Shown here: positions 8,526 to 17,554 of the stretch, piece after piece
Layout: the number at the start of each line of letters is the position of its first letter
How positions within the stretch are numbered: position 1 is the first letter of the stretch
Assembly (NCBI GenBank): GCA_036494545.1
Contig: DASXOB010000016.1
Coordinates: forward strand, 620,001-684,000
Direction: 5' to 3'
Source: JAICXG01 sp036494545
Lineage (GTDB): Bacteria > Verrucomicrobiota > Verrucomicrobiia > Chthoniobacterales > UBA10450
DNA: 64,000 bases
Translations under genes and position numbers: made by a program
Notes under the pieces: generated by a model
Seen by the model: only the letters and a program-made list of their open reading frames with translations
The model's database searches: none
Told to the model about the DNA's origin: nothing

Positions 8526-10340
8526 ATGGCCGACTACGAAACCTTTACCCATGACGTTCTGGTCATCGGCGCCGGTGGCGCCGGTTTGCGGGCGGCGATC
8601 GAGGCTTCGGCGGCCGGAGTCAAGGTCGGCATGGTCTGCAAGTCATTGTTAGGCAAAGCGCACACAGTGATGGCCGAGGGCGGAATCGCGGCGGCGCTCG
8701 GCAATGTCGACGAGCGCGACAGTTGGCAGGTCCATTTTGCCGACACGATGCGCGGCGGCCAATACGTCAACAATTGGCGCATGGCGGAGCTGCACGCGAA
8801 AGAAGCGCCGGTACGGGTGCGCGAGCTCGAGGCGTGGGGTGCGGTCTTCGATCGCACGAAGGATGGACGCATCCTGCAGCGGAACTTTGGCGGTCACAAA
8901 TATCCGCGCCTTGCGCATGTCGGTGATCGGACGGGTTTGGAGATGATTCGCACGTTGCAGGATCATGGGGTGCATCAGGGGATCGATGTTCACATGGAGC
9001 ACACCATTCTCACCCTGGTCAAAAGCGGCGATCGCGTGATTGGCGCTTTCGGTTACGATCGCGAGCGCGGACGTTTCAAAATCTTTCGCGCCAAAGCGGT
9101 CGTTCTCGCTACTGGCGGAATCGGCCGGGCGTTTAAGATCACGAGCAACAGTTGGGAATACACCGGCGACGGCCACTCGTTAGGCTACGAAGCCGGCGCG
9201 GAGTTGATCGACATGGAGTTTATTCAGTTTCATCCCACGGGAATGGTCTGGCCACCGAGTGTGCGCGGCATTCTCGTCACCGAAGGCGTCCGCGGCGAAG
9301 GCGGCATCCTCAAGAACAAGGAAGGGCGACGCTTCATGTTCGACGACATTCCGGAAAACTATCGGGCCCAGACGGCCGACAACGAAGCGGAAGGCTGGCG
9401 TTATTGTCAGGGCGACAAGAACGCACGGCGGCCTCCCGAGTTGCTGACGCGCGATCACGTCGCGCGTTGTATCGTCCGGGAAATCAAAGCCGGCCGCGGC
9501 AGCCCACATGGCGGGGTTTTTCTCGATATCGCATGGATCAAAGACAAGGTCGCGGGCGGCGCGGAGCACATCAAAAAGAAACTGCCGAGCATGTATCATC
9601 AGTTCAAACAACTGGCTGATATCGACATCACCGAAGAACCAATGGAGGTAGGACCGACGACGCATTACGTCATGGGCGGGATTCGGGTCGATTCCGATTC
9701 GCAAATGTCGCGCGTCCCCGGCTTGTTCGCCTGCGGCGAATGCGCCGCGGGGATCAACGGTGCCAATCGGCTCGGCGGCAACTCGCTCTCCGATTTGTTG
9801 GTCTTCGGAAAACGCGCGGGCGAATTCGCGGCCAAATTCGCGCAGGAAAATTCGTTAGGCGAAATCGATAGGCGGCAGGTCGACGAAACCGCGCAACGGG
9901 TACTCGAGCCGTTTTCGCGCAGCGGTGCGGGCGAAAATCCTTACCAGGTGCAACGAGATTTGCAGGAAATGATGCAGGACAAAGTTGGCATCGTTAGGCG
10001 CGAGGACGAAATGCAGGAAGCGCTGCAAGGGATTGGCACACTCTGGCAGCGCGCGCAGAGCGTTGGCGTCGATGGCAATCGGGAATTCAATCCCGGTTGG
10101 CACACTGCACTCGACTTGCACAATCTCCTGACCGTCGCGGAAGCCGTTACCCGCGCGGCGATCGAGCGCAAGGAAAGTCGCGGCGCGCAATTTCGGGAAG
10201 ACTACCCAGAGAAAAGCGCTGACTTAGGCAAGGTGAACACGATCGTCTGGAAGGACGACGCCGGCGAAATGCAGATTCGGCGCGAGACGGTTTCACCAAT
10301 CCGGGAAGACTTAAGACGCGTGATCGAGGAGATGGGATGA
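8526..10340 (+). CDS. sdhA: succinate dehydrogenase/fumarate reductase flavoprotein subunit
   Basis: SdhA oxidises succinate to fumarate with covalently bound FAD. The 604-residue protein has the N-terminal Rossmann motif VLVIGAGGAGLRAAIEA and KAHTVMAEGGIAAALGN, where H46 is the expected FAD-linking His. Substrate-site motifs are HPTGMVWPPSVRGILVTEGVRGEGG and ACGECAAGINGANRLGGNSL. Length is normal. The ATG at 8526 follows 129 bases of non-coding sequence after the anchor gene without an obvious strong ribosome site. Its end overlaps sdhB by four bases (ATGA), which implies coupled translation. Three exact TCGTTAGGC copies lie inside (9177, 9852, 9991); the first two encode Ser-Leu-Gly with the TTA codon. 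Confidence 0.97.
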   Translation: MADYETFTHDVLVIGAGGAGLRAAIEASAAGVKVGMVCKSLLGKAHTVMAEGGIAAALGNVDERDSWQVHFADTMRGGQYVNNWRMAELHAKEAPVRVRELEAWGAVFDRTKDGRILQRNFGGHKYPRLAHVGDRTGLEMIRTLQDHGVHQGIDVHMEHTILTLVKSGDRVIGAFGYDRERGRFKIFRAKAVVLATGGIGRAFKITSNSWEYTGDGHSLGYEAGAELIDMEFIQFHPTGMVWPPSVRGILVTEGVRGEGGILKNKEGRRFMFDDIPENYRAQTADNEAEGWRYCQGDKNARRPPELLTRDHVARCIVREIKAGRGSPHGGVFLDIAWIKDKVAGGAEHIKKKLPSMYHQFKQLADIDITEEPMEVGPTTHYVMGGIRVDSDSQMSRVPGLFACGECAAGINGANRLGGNSLSDLLVFGKRAGEFAAKFAQENSLGEIDRRQVDETAQRVLEPFSRSGAGENPYQVQRDLQEMMQDKVGIVRREDEMQEALQGIGTLWQRAQSVGVDGNREFNPGWHTALDLHNLLTVAEAVTRAAIERKESRGAQFREDYPEKSADLGKVNTIVWKDDAGEMQIRRETVSPIREDLRRVIEEMG

Positions 10341-11110
10341 AAACCGCCACTTTTCGAATCTGGCGCGGCGACGCCAGCAGCGGCGAGTTCCGCGACTACA
10401 CCACCGAAATCTCTGAAGGGATGGTCGTCCTCGATGCGGTCCATGAGATCCAGGCGACGCAGGCCAACGATCTCGCCTGTCGCTGGAATTGCAAGGCGGG
10501 CAAATGCGGCTCCTGCTCGGCGGAAGTCAACGGCATTCCGCGACTCATGTGCATGACGCGCCTCAATGATCTACCGCTCGGCAAACCGGTCACGATCGAA
10601 CCGATGAAAGCTTTCCCGCGATTGAAGGACTTGATTGCCGACGTCTCGTGGAATTTCGCAGTAAAAAAGCGGATCAAGAAATTCAAGCCCCGCCCTCCAG
10701 ATGCACCGGATGGCACCTGGCGAATGCAGCAGCAGGACATCGATCGCGTCCAGGAATTCCGCAAATGTATCGAGTGTTTCCTTTGTCAAGACGTCTGCCA
10801 TGTGTTGCGCGACCATCACAAGCACGACCAATTCATCGGCCCGCGCTTTTTTGTTTATGCTGCCGCGCTCGAGATGCATCCACTCGACATCGAGGATCGC
10901 GTGGCAGAATTGCGCGAGACTCAAGGGATCGGTTTTTGCAACATCACCAAGTGCTGCACCAAGGTTTGCCCGGAGGAAATCCACATCACCGACAACGCGA
11001 TCATCCCGTTGAAGGAGCGGGTGGTCGATGAATACTATGATCCGTTCGGCTGGCTCTGGAAAAAAGTTCGGCAGCGGAACGAACGCGCGTCCGAGCCGCC
11101 TAACGCCTAA
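10337..11110 (+). CDS. sdhB: succinate dehydrogenase iron-sulfur subunit
   Basis: SdhB carries electrons from FAD to quinone through three clusters. The 257-residue protein shows the [2Fe-2S] ligands C52-KAGK-C57-GS-C60 with C72. It also has the [4Fe-4S] motif CIECFLCQDVC and the [3Fe-4S]/[4Fe-4S] pattern CNITKCCTKVCPEEI. An extra Cys at 48 lies close to the first cluster. Start overlaps the sdhA stop. The stop TAA at 11108-11110 lies in a tandem pair of GCCTAACG motifs, and the next gene starts three bases later. Quinone use fits the menaquinone methyltransferase gene 0.6 kb downstream. Confidence 0.97.
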   Translation: MKTATFRIWRGDASSGEFRDYTTEISEGMVVLDAVHEIQATQANDLACRWNCKAGKCGSCSAEVNGIPRLMCMTRLNDLPLGKPVTIEPMKAFPRLKDLIADVSWNFAVKKRIKKFKPRPPDAPDGTWRMQQQDIDRVQEFRKCIECFLCQDVCHVLRDHHKHDQFIGPRFFVYAAALEMHPLDIEDRVAELRETQGIGFCNITKCCTKVCPEEIHITDNAIIPLKERVVDEYYDPFGWLWKKVRQRNERASEPPNA

Positions 11111-11113
11111 CGA
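11098..11113. repeat. tandem pair of the GCCTAACG motif at the sdhB stop
   Basis: GCCTAACGC at 11098-11106 runs into GCCTAACGA at 11105-11113 with a two-base overlap. The sdhB stop codon TAA is contained in the second copy, and the next ATG begins at 11114. It belongs to the dispersed TCGTTAGGC family. Confidence 0.9.
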
Positions 11114-11611
11114 ATGCACGAGCTGAAATCACTGTCCAGGGAGGCGATTCCCACAGCATTGGAGAAAGCGGAGCGTTATCGTCTGCTCAATGAACCGGCT
11201 GAGGCGGAAAGCATTTGTCTCGATATCCTGGCAACCGATCCAGAGAATCAGGCCGCGACGATTACCTTGCTGCTCGCGCTCACCGACCGCTTCAGCAAGG
11301 GCTATGGCGTGAGCGACACGCAGGCCAATCAGCTTCTCGCCAGGATCACCGGCGAATACGAGCGCGCCTACTATGGCGGAATTTTGGCCGAGCGACGGGC
11401 AAAGGCAAAACTCGCCCAGGGTCACCCTGGCGCAGCGCATCATGCCTTCGATGAGCTTTGCGAGGCCATGCGACAGTTCGAGATGGCCGAAAAAATTCGC
11501 CCGCCCGGCAATGACGACGCGCTTTTGCGCTGGAACACCTGCGCCCGACTCATGGCAAAAAACAAGCTGGCGGCCCTTCAAGAAGAGCGCAGCGAGCCAG
11601 TGCTGGAATAA
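11114..11611 (+). CDS. TPR-like helical protein, unknown function
   Basis: The 165-residue soluble protein contains a tetratricopeptide-like pair of helices near residues 14-46 (ALEKAERYRLLNEPAEAESI, then ILATDPENQAATITLLLAL). More amphipathic helices follow, one with HPGAAHHAFDELCEAMRQFE. It has no signal peptide or catalytic motif. It begins three bases after the sdhB stop, so it is almost certainly co-transcribed with the succinate dehydrogenase genes. Its position suggests an assembly or scaffold role for the complex, but nothing in the sequence proves it. I do not recognise a named family beyond TPR-like. Confidence 0.7.
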   Translation: MHELKSLSREAIPTALEKAERYRLLNEPAEAESICLDILATDPENQAATITLLLALTDRFSKGYGVSDTQANQLLARITGEYERAYYGGILAERRAKAKLAQGHPGAAHHAFDELCEAMRQFEMAEKIRPPGNDDALLRWNTCARLMAKNKLAALQEERSEPVLE

Positions 11612-11718
11612 TTTGCGGCGGGAAACGATTAATCCCGAAATTCGCTCCTGCCTGACGAGGGCTCGACTGTTTTCCAAAGCGTTGGCGATGGTCATCATCT
11701 GCCGCTAGAGGGGCGACA

Positions 11719-12420
11719 GTGAACCAGCTCTCGTCGCCAAAGCCCGACGACCGCGATCCAGATGCGGTCCGCGCGATGTTTGACCGCGTTGCCCGCCGCT
11801 ATGATCTGGCAAATCATCTCCTGAGCGGCGGGCTCGATTTGCGGTGGCGACACCGGGCCGCGCGAATCGTTAGGCGCTGGCGGCCGCGGAAGGTACTCGA
11901 CCTTGCCACCGGCAGCGGCGACCTCGCCCTCGCGATCGCCAGAGATTTACCAGAGGCGGAAATTATCGGAGCCGATTTTTCGGCGGAAATGCTGGCAGTG
12001 GCGCGCACCAAGGGCCTAACGAATACGGTGGTCGCCGATGCTCTTCATCTTCCCTTTCCGGACAACCGTTTCGATGTTGTGAGCATCGCTTTCGGTTTGC
12101 GCAATATGGTCGATTGGGAAGCAGCGCTGCGTGAAATGGCGCGCGTCCTGACTCCGGCCGGTCATCTTCTCGTGCTCGACTTTTCGCTTCCGCGCGGCTT
12201 CTTGCGGGCGATCTATCGTGGATATCTGCACCGCATCCTTCCGCCCATCGCTGCTGTCGTGACGGGCGAGAGAGAGGCCTACAAATATCTCGCTGACTCG
12301 ATTGAACGATTCCCGCAAGGCAGGACGATGTGCGGGCTTATCGAGCGAAGCGGATTCGTTGGAGCCCAGGCGGAACCGCTATCCGCCGGCGTCGTGACGA
12401 TTTACCACGCGACAAAATAA
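11719..12420 (+). CDS. ubiE: demethylmenaquinone/ubiquinone C-methyltransferase
   Basis: UbiE/MenG methylates the quinone ring in the last step of menaquinone synthesis. The 233-residue protein has the family motif YDLANHLLSGGLDLRWR, the SAM-binding motif VLDLATGSGDLALAIA, and the UbiE-specific block VVSIAFGLRNM. The C-terminal region with YKYLADSIERFP also fits. The start is GTG at 11719, preceded by a purine-rich AGAGGGG. It follows the TPR-like gene by 107 bases. The nearby quinone-reducing Sdh complex gives a clear functional context. Copies of the 9-mer motif lie at 11867 and 12014. It is convergent with the DUF4340 gene, with only 12 bases between stops. Confidence 0.95.
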   Translation: MNQLSSPKPDDRDPDAVRAMFDRVARRYDLANHLLSGGLDLRWRHRAARIVRRWRPRKVLDLATGSGDLALAIARDLPEAEIIGADFSAEMLAVARTKGLTNTVVADALHLPFPDNRFDVVSIAFGLRNMVDWEAALREMARVLTPAGHLLVLDFSLPRGFLRAIYRGYLHRILPPIAAVVTGEREAYKYLADSIERFPQGRTMCGLIERSGFVGAQAEPLSAGVVTIYHATK

Positions 12421-12432
12421 CGTTGCTGGTGA

Positions 12433-14271
12433 TTAAGGTGTTGCGCTCGGCGAGGGGCTTGCGGTTGCTGCCGGCGATGACGCCGGCGACGCAGCCGCTT
12501 TTGTCAGCGAAAGTTTGAGCGCATTGAGATCAGGCTGGCTAATAACGAAGGTGCCTTCGCGCTCGTCTGTCTTTGCATACCACATGTCTTCCTGAGTCGC
12601 GGCGCCGACAGTCAGCTTGTGGATCGCTTTGTCGTCAGGCGAAGTTGTGAAGGTGAGGACGAGCAGCGGTTTTTCGAATCCTTGCGACAGAGTCGTCGCG
12701 CCTGACCAGCGCACGGCGCGCAGCGAGGCCAGCGTATTGAGGAGCGATTGCACGTTGACCGCATCGATCTCACCCTTGCCCGCTATCCATTTCCAGCTCT
12801 TTCCACCATTGCGCGCGAGTGACTCCTCGTGATCGCTGACCCGCGAGACGCGATGGATTTGCTCGGGCTTGAATTTGAAGATCGACAGCTCCTGCCAGCG
12901 CAGTGGGTCGGTCCAAATCTTATCAACCAGATCGCGGTTTACCGCGACGACGAATGGTTCCTCGCCCACCCGCGCGTAAACTTCATTTCCTTCCACTTTG
13001 CCAAAAGCGAGGGTGAGAAACGGATGCTCACCCGCCGCGGTTTCGGCTGTGTTCTCTGAAGCGAAAGAGCTAAAGGTGAGTTGGAGTTGCGGGTGATCGA
13101 GACCGTACTTCGGTAGCTCAGTGGCAGTGTCGGCAGCAAATCGGGTTACTTGTTCGCCGTTCAAAGTCTCGAGGAGACGGCGCACTTCGTCGCTGTTCGC
13201 CGGTTCGTTCTTGCGGCTGGCGATAGTCCAGTCTTGATCTTTGCGCGCCAGAACGACCTTGGGCTGGCCGGTCCTTTCAATATTGAGACGGTCGAGATTA
13301 TTGGTGTCGATCCGGACGAGATGGCGATCGCGCAAGTCGTTGGGCTTGGTCTTCAGGATGTCTTCGGTTTTTTTCGGCAAGGCATAGACGGCGTTGCGCG
13401 GCAGATAGCGGACATAAACTGCGTCTTTGATTTTCTCCGCCGCAGTTCCGATTTGCAGGGTTCGTCCTTGCTTGTCATCCCCTCCGTAAAAGGCGATCGA
13501 GCCACGCGGCTCTGACAGGCCATAAGCATGCAGATCACCTTTGTCGTCGGCCACAAATTCCTGAATACGTGCGTTCGTTACCTGCGCGAGAAGGTCGTTG
13601 ATCTTTTCGTCCGCCGCGCGCGCCTGAAGCGGTTTTACGATTTCCCAATGGTCATTCTTTTTCGCCAGTTCGATTTCGCCCGCCGAAGTTTTCAAAATCG
13701 CCTGTGTCACTTGTGCCGTCGTTAGGTCAGTAAGTTTGCGATCTCGAAAATCGTCCGGTTTCTTCGCGATATCCGTCCGCACAGTTTGTGAGGTAATAAG
13801 GACGTCCTTCGCATTGGCGAATCGGACATACATTTTGTTTTCGAGCGCAGCGTCCTTGCCGAAGAAGATTTCCGGCGGCCCATTGGGCTCGAGCAGGCGC
13901 AGGCGCAGCTTTGGCTGCACAAGACCGTATTCATTCAGGCGGCCTTTCTCTTTCGCTACTTCTATCGCCGGCACGAACGCATCTTTGTGCCAGGATTCGA
14001 GATCACTAATGAGATTATCGATCACCGAGCTATCGGCCTGATCCTTTACCGGCTGAATAAGACGCCATTTGCCGGCTTGGCGTCGCAACTCGATGCGGTC
14101 GTCGCCATTTTGGATCATGATGCCTTCCAGCTTCTCGCGATCGAAGTTGACAACATTCCCCGCTTCTCGCCGCGCTTGCTCGGTGTTTGGTCCTTTGCTC
14201 TCGAAGAATTTGATCCAGACTCCAAGACCGATCGTGATGAGTAAGAGGATGAGTGTCGTTCGCGTCTTCAT
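12433..14271 (-). CDS. DUF4340 membrane-anchored protein of a GldG-type ABC locus
   Basis: I start at the ATG at 14269-14271 (MKTRTTLILLLITIGLGVWI), which gives a proper N-terminal membrane anchor. The longer frame from 14346 would overlap the upstream gene. The remaining roughly 580 residues consist of repeated units resembling each other (WRLIQPVKDQADSSVIDNLI, WEIVKPLQARAADEKINDLL and a third near residue 330). Each has an L-x-DLR/RDR-type spacer, as in DUF4340 proteins. The C-terminus ends in an Ala/Ser/Pro-rich low-complexity tail. DUF4340 proteins normally accompany a GldG-like protein, an ABC permease and an ABC ATPase, exactly as here. Function is unknown; a periplasmic role in the export system is likely. 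Confidence 0.85.
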   Translation of the reverse strand: MKTRTTLILLLITIGLGVWIKFFESKGPNTEQARREAGNVVNFDREKLEGIMIQNGDDRIELRRQAGKWRLIQPVKDQADSSVIDNLISDLESWHKDAFVPAIEVAKEKGRLNEYGLVQPKLRLRLLEPNGPPEIFFGKDAALENKMYVRFANAKDVLITSQTVRTDIAKKPDDFRDRKLTDLTTAQVTQAILKTSAGEIELAKKNDHWEIVKPLQARAADEKINDLLAQVTNARIQEFVADDKGDLHAYGLSEPRGSIAFYGGDDKQGRTLQIGTAAEKIKDAVYVRYLPRNAVYALPKKTEDILKTKPNDLRDRHLVRIDTNNLDRLNIERTGQPKVVLARKDQDWTIASRKNEPANSDEVRRLLETLNGEQVTRFAADTATELPKYGLDHPQLQLTFSSFASENTAETAAGEHPFLTLAFGKVEGNEVYARVGEEPFVVAVNRDLVDKIWTDPLRWQELSIFKFKPEQIHRVSRVSDHEESLARNGGKSWKWIAGKGEIDAVNVQSLLNTLASLRAVRWSGATTLSQGFEKPLLVLTFTTSPDDKAIHKLTVGAATQEDMWYAKTDEREGTFVISQPDLNALKLSLTKAAASPASSPAATASPSPSATP

Positions 14272-14281
14272 CCTTTGCTCG

Positions 14282-15775
14282 TTAGGCGCGACGACGCCAC
14301 CAGATAAGCAGGCCAAAAATCGCCGGCACCAGCGGCATGAATACAAGAATGATCCAGCGCAGACTGCGCAGGGCCTGCTCGTCGAGCGTGAAGGTGAGTG
14401 GCTGCGGAATCTTTGGGGCGATCCCGATCAACTGCTCCCGGCTAAGAAGCCAGTTGAGGCTGCCGGAGATGAAATCGAGACCCTGCTGATCCTGAGTGAG
14501 CGCATTGTCCTGGATAAAGGTGGAATTCGCCGCGACCACGAGACGCGCGGAGCTGATCTGTAAACGTTCATCCGCGCTGCCGCCTTCTTCGATCGACGCG
14601 GCGATCGTAAGAGGGTCACCTTTATCTTTAGCCGGATCGAATTGCAGCAAGGCGTCGTCATTGGAATCGTAATCACGCTCGCCCCAATAACCTTTCTCAG
14701 CCTCGGCCAGCGGTGTGAGATGAATGTTGGCCGCAGCGACACGTTGCGAGTCGAGCGTGAGCGAACTGGTCGGCCCAAAAAACGGCGCCCGCACATCAAC
14801 CAGCATTTTCGTAATAGGACTGTCCGCCAGGAAGTGGGCTACGACATCGCGCACCCGAGCTACTTCTTCGATTCCCGTCTTGACCATCGCCATCAGCCGG
14901 TCGTCGTCGACTTTCACACCAAGCTCGCCGAGGAATCCGAGCAGCTTGGGAGTCTTCGCCGCCGGGTCGACCAGGAATAAGATACGTCCGTCCTTTTTCC
15001 AAAAGTCTCGCAACATCTTCATTTCTCGATCAGAGAAATCGTACTGAGGGCCGGCGATCATAAGCACTTTGATGTCATCGGGAATCGCCGGGACTTCAAA
15101 GAGATTGAGCTCTTTGAACTGAATATTCTCGTTCTCGATGAAAGTCTTTAGGACGGAGATAGGACTTTGCCCGCCAAGTGGCGGCTCCTTATGGCCGACG
15201 AGATAACCAACGGAGTTCTTTTTTCCTTCCACCACGTCGATCATCGCGCCGGTGATAGCCTGCTCGCCTTTAAAAGCCGTGACCTGCGGCTGCTCGCCGG
15301 CGAGAGGATTTGGCTGACTCATTTCAGCCATCTCAGAAGCCTTCACTGTTTTGCTGCGGCCCTGATAATCGACAATCAAAACGCTCTCGTCAGTTACTAC
15401 TTTGTACTTGTCGAACAGCTCCTTCGCTCTCGTCAGGTTGCGCTCGGGATCGACATACTCGACGTCGATCTTACCGTGTGAGGAATATTGGTATTCCGTC
15501 AAAAGGCTCTGCACATCGCCGCTAATCGGATTCTGGGCACCAAAGAAAACCGTCACGCGCACCTTTCCCTTGATGCTGTCGAGGAAATGCTTCGTCTTCT
15601 CGGAAAGGGCGAACTTCTTATCACGCGAGTAATCCCAGCGCCGGTAATGCTCGTAGCCAAGATAGTTCACCATCGCCGCCAGAACGATGATGACCGCAAT
15701 CTGCACGATGACATTCAGGCCAATCTGAAGACGATGAATACTCTTAGGTTTGTTTGGCGCGGACTTCTCAGCCAT
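14282..15775 (-). CDS. GldG-family auxiliary ABC transporter protein
   Basis: The 497-residue protein has one hydrophobic segment near residues 20-42 and another at the C-terminus (about 470-492, before WWRRRA), with a large extracytoplasmic region between. It carries the GldG-type pattern RDKKFALSEKTKHFLDSIKGKVRVTVFF, a ribosomal-like domain also found in IFT52-related ABC components, and later DGRILFLVDP. In gliding Bacteroidetes GldA/F/G form an ABC transporter; in other phyla related loci have unknown cargo. Its start lies 3 bases from the permease stop, so the genes are translationally coupled. Its stop TAA (complement of 14282-14284) is provided by an exact TCGTTAGGC copy at 14279. Confidence 0.88.
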   Translation of the reverse strand: MAEKSAPNKPKSIHRLQIGLNVIVQIAVIIVLAAMVNYLGYEHYRRWDYSRDKKFALSEKTKHFLDSIKGKVRVTVFFGAQNPISGDVQSLLTEYQYSSHGKIDVEYVDPERNLTRAKELFDKYKVVTDESVLIVDYQGRSKTVKASEMAEMSQPNPLAGEQPQVTAFKGEQAITGAMIDVVEGKKNSVGYLVGHKEPPLGGQSPISVLKTFIENENIQFKELNLFEVPAIPDDIKVLMIAGPQYDFSDREMKMLRDFWKKDGRILFLVDPAAKTPKLLGFLGELGVKVDDDRLMAMVKTGIEEVARVRDVVAHFLADSPITKMLVDVRAPFFGPTSSLTLDSQRVAAANIHLTPLAEAEKGYWGERDYDSNDDALLQFDPAKDKGDPLTIAASIEEGGSADERLQISSARLVVAANSTFIQDNALTQDQQGLDFISGSLNWLLSREQLIGIAPKIPQPLTFTLDEQALRSLRWIILVFMPLVPAIFGLLIWWRRRA

Positions 15776-15778
15776 TGG

Positions 15779-16534
15779 TCACAGCCTCCATTTGCGCGAT
15801 TGGAACGCCTGATAAGTGAAGACGAGCATCACGACCGTCATGCTGAGATAGAGAATCATCGGCCGGGTGTCGATCTCGCCACGCGACAAGGTTCCCATCT
15901 GCTCGATAGCCGAGAAGTAACCAAGCAGCTGGCGCGTGGTCGAACCGATATCGAGAAGGATGAACGAGACCAAGCCAAGGAAGAAAAGCAAGGTAATGGC
16001 GGCAAAGGAAATAATGGCCGCGACGATCTGGTTGCGGGTCAGGACAGAAGCGAAACAACCGATCGAAAGATAGAACATCCCTAGAAGAAGGAGCATAAGA
16101 TAGCTCCCAAGATAAGCTCCGCTCGAACTGCCGGCTGGCTGTCTGGTGATCGCTTGAAAAATGACAAAGTAGAGCAGTGTCGGCAGCCAAAGAATGACAT
16201 AGAAAAAGAGGGCGCCGAAGTACTTTGAGAGTACCACTTGCCAGTCGCGCACTGGGGCCGTCATGAGCGGTTCGATCGTCCCGAGCTTAAACTCTTCCGC
16301 AAAGAGCCGCATGGTGATAAGCGGAAAGATGAGGACAAAGGCGAACCAAAAGAAGACTGAGTTAAAGAACGCCTCCTGCACGGAGTATTCCACGGCACGC
16401 TGGTTCATGAAGGATACCTGGAAGTAAAAGTCCACTCCGCTGACGAGGAGGAAAAAGACCAGGACGATGTATGCGATCGGCGAGTAAAAGTAGCCCTTAA
16501 TCTCGCGTGAAAAAAGGGTGAGGAACTTACGCAT
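15779..16534 (-). CDS. ABC-2 type permease, GldF-like
   Basis: The 251-residue protein has six hydrophobic segments and starts MRKFLTLFSREIKGYFYSPIAYIV, a pattern typical of ABC-2 permeases of the GldF/NosY type. The ELGTIEPL-like block (EEFKLGTIEPLMTAPVRDWQVVLSKY) is the conserved cytoplasmic coupling region that meets the ATPase. It is flanked by the ATPase gene upstream (21-base gap) and the GldG-like gene downstream (3-base gap) on the same strand. It is thus the membrane channel of this four-gene export locus. Cargo is not evident. Confidence 0.92.
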   Translation of the reverse strand: MRKFLTLFSREIKGYFYSPIAYIVLVFFLLVSGVDFYFQVSFMNQRAVEYSVQEAFFNSVFFWFAFVLIFPLITMRLFAEEFKLGTIEPLMTAPVRDWQVVLSKYFGALFFYVILWLPTLLYFVIFQAITRQPAGSSSGAYLGSYLMLLLLGMFYLSIGCFASVLTRNQIVAAIISFAAITLLFFLGLVSFILLDIGSTTRQLLGYFSAIEQMGTLSRGEIDTRPMILYLSMTVVMLVFTYQAFQSRKWRL

Positions 16535-16555
16535 TGTTAGATCAACTTTGAGATC

Positions 16556-17488
<933 letters not shown>

Positions 17489-17533
17489 GCTGCAGTGAGT
17501 TCTTACTGACAACGCCAGGGGAAAAGCGTTGGC

Positions 17534-17553
17534 AAATTTTTCGCTAAAAATTT
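17534..17553. repeat. AT-rich perfect inverted repeat after htrA
   Basis: AAATTTTT at 17534-17541 pairs with AAAAATTT at 17546-17553 around a four-base CGCT loop. It begins right after the htrA stop on the minus strand and lies before the ABC ATPase gene. It could weakly terminate or process the transcript, but the stem has no GC pairs. Confidence 0.4.
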
Positions 17554-17554
17554 T

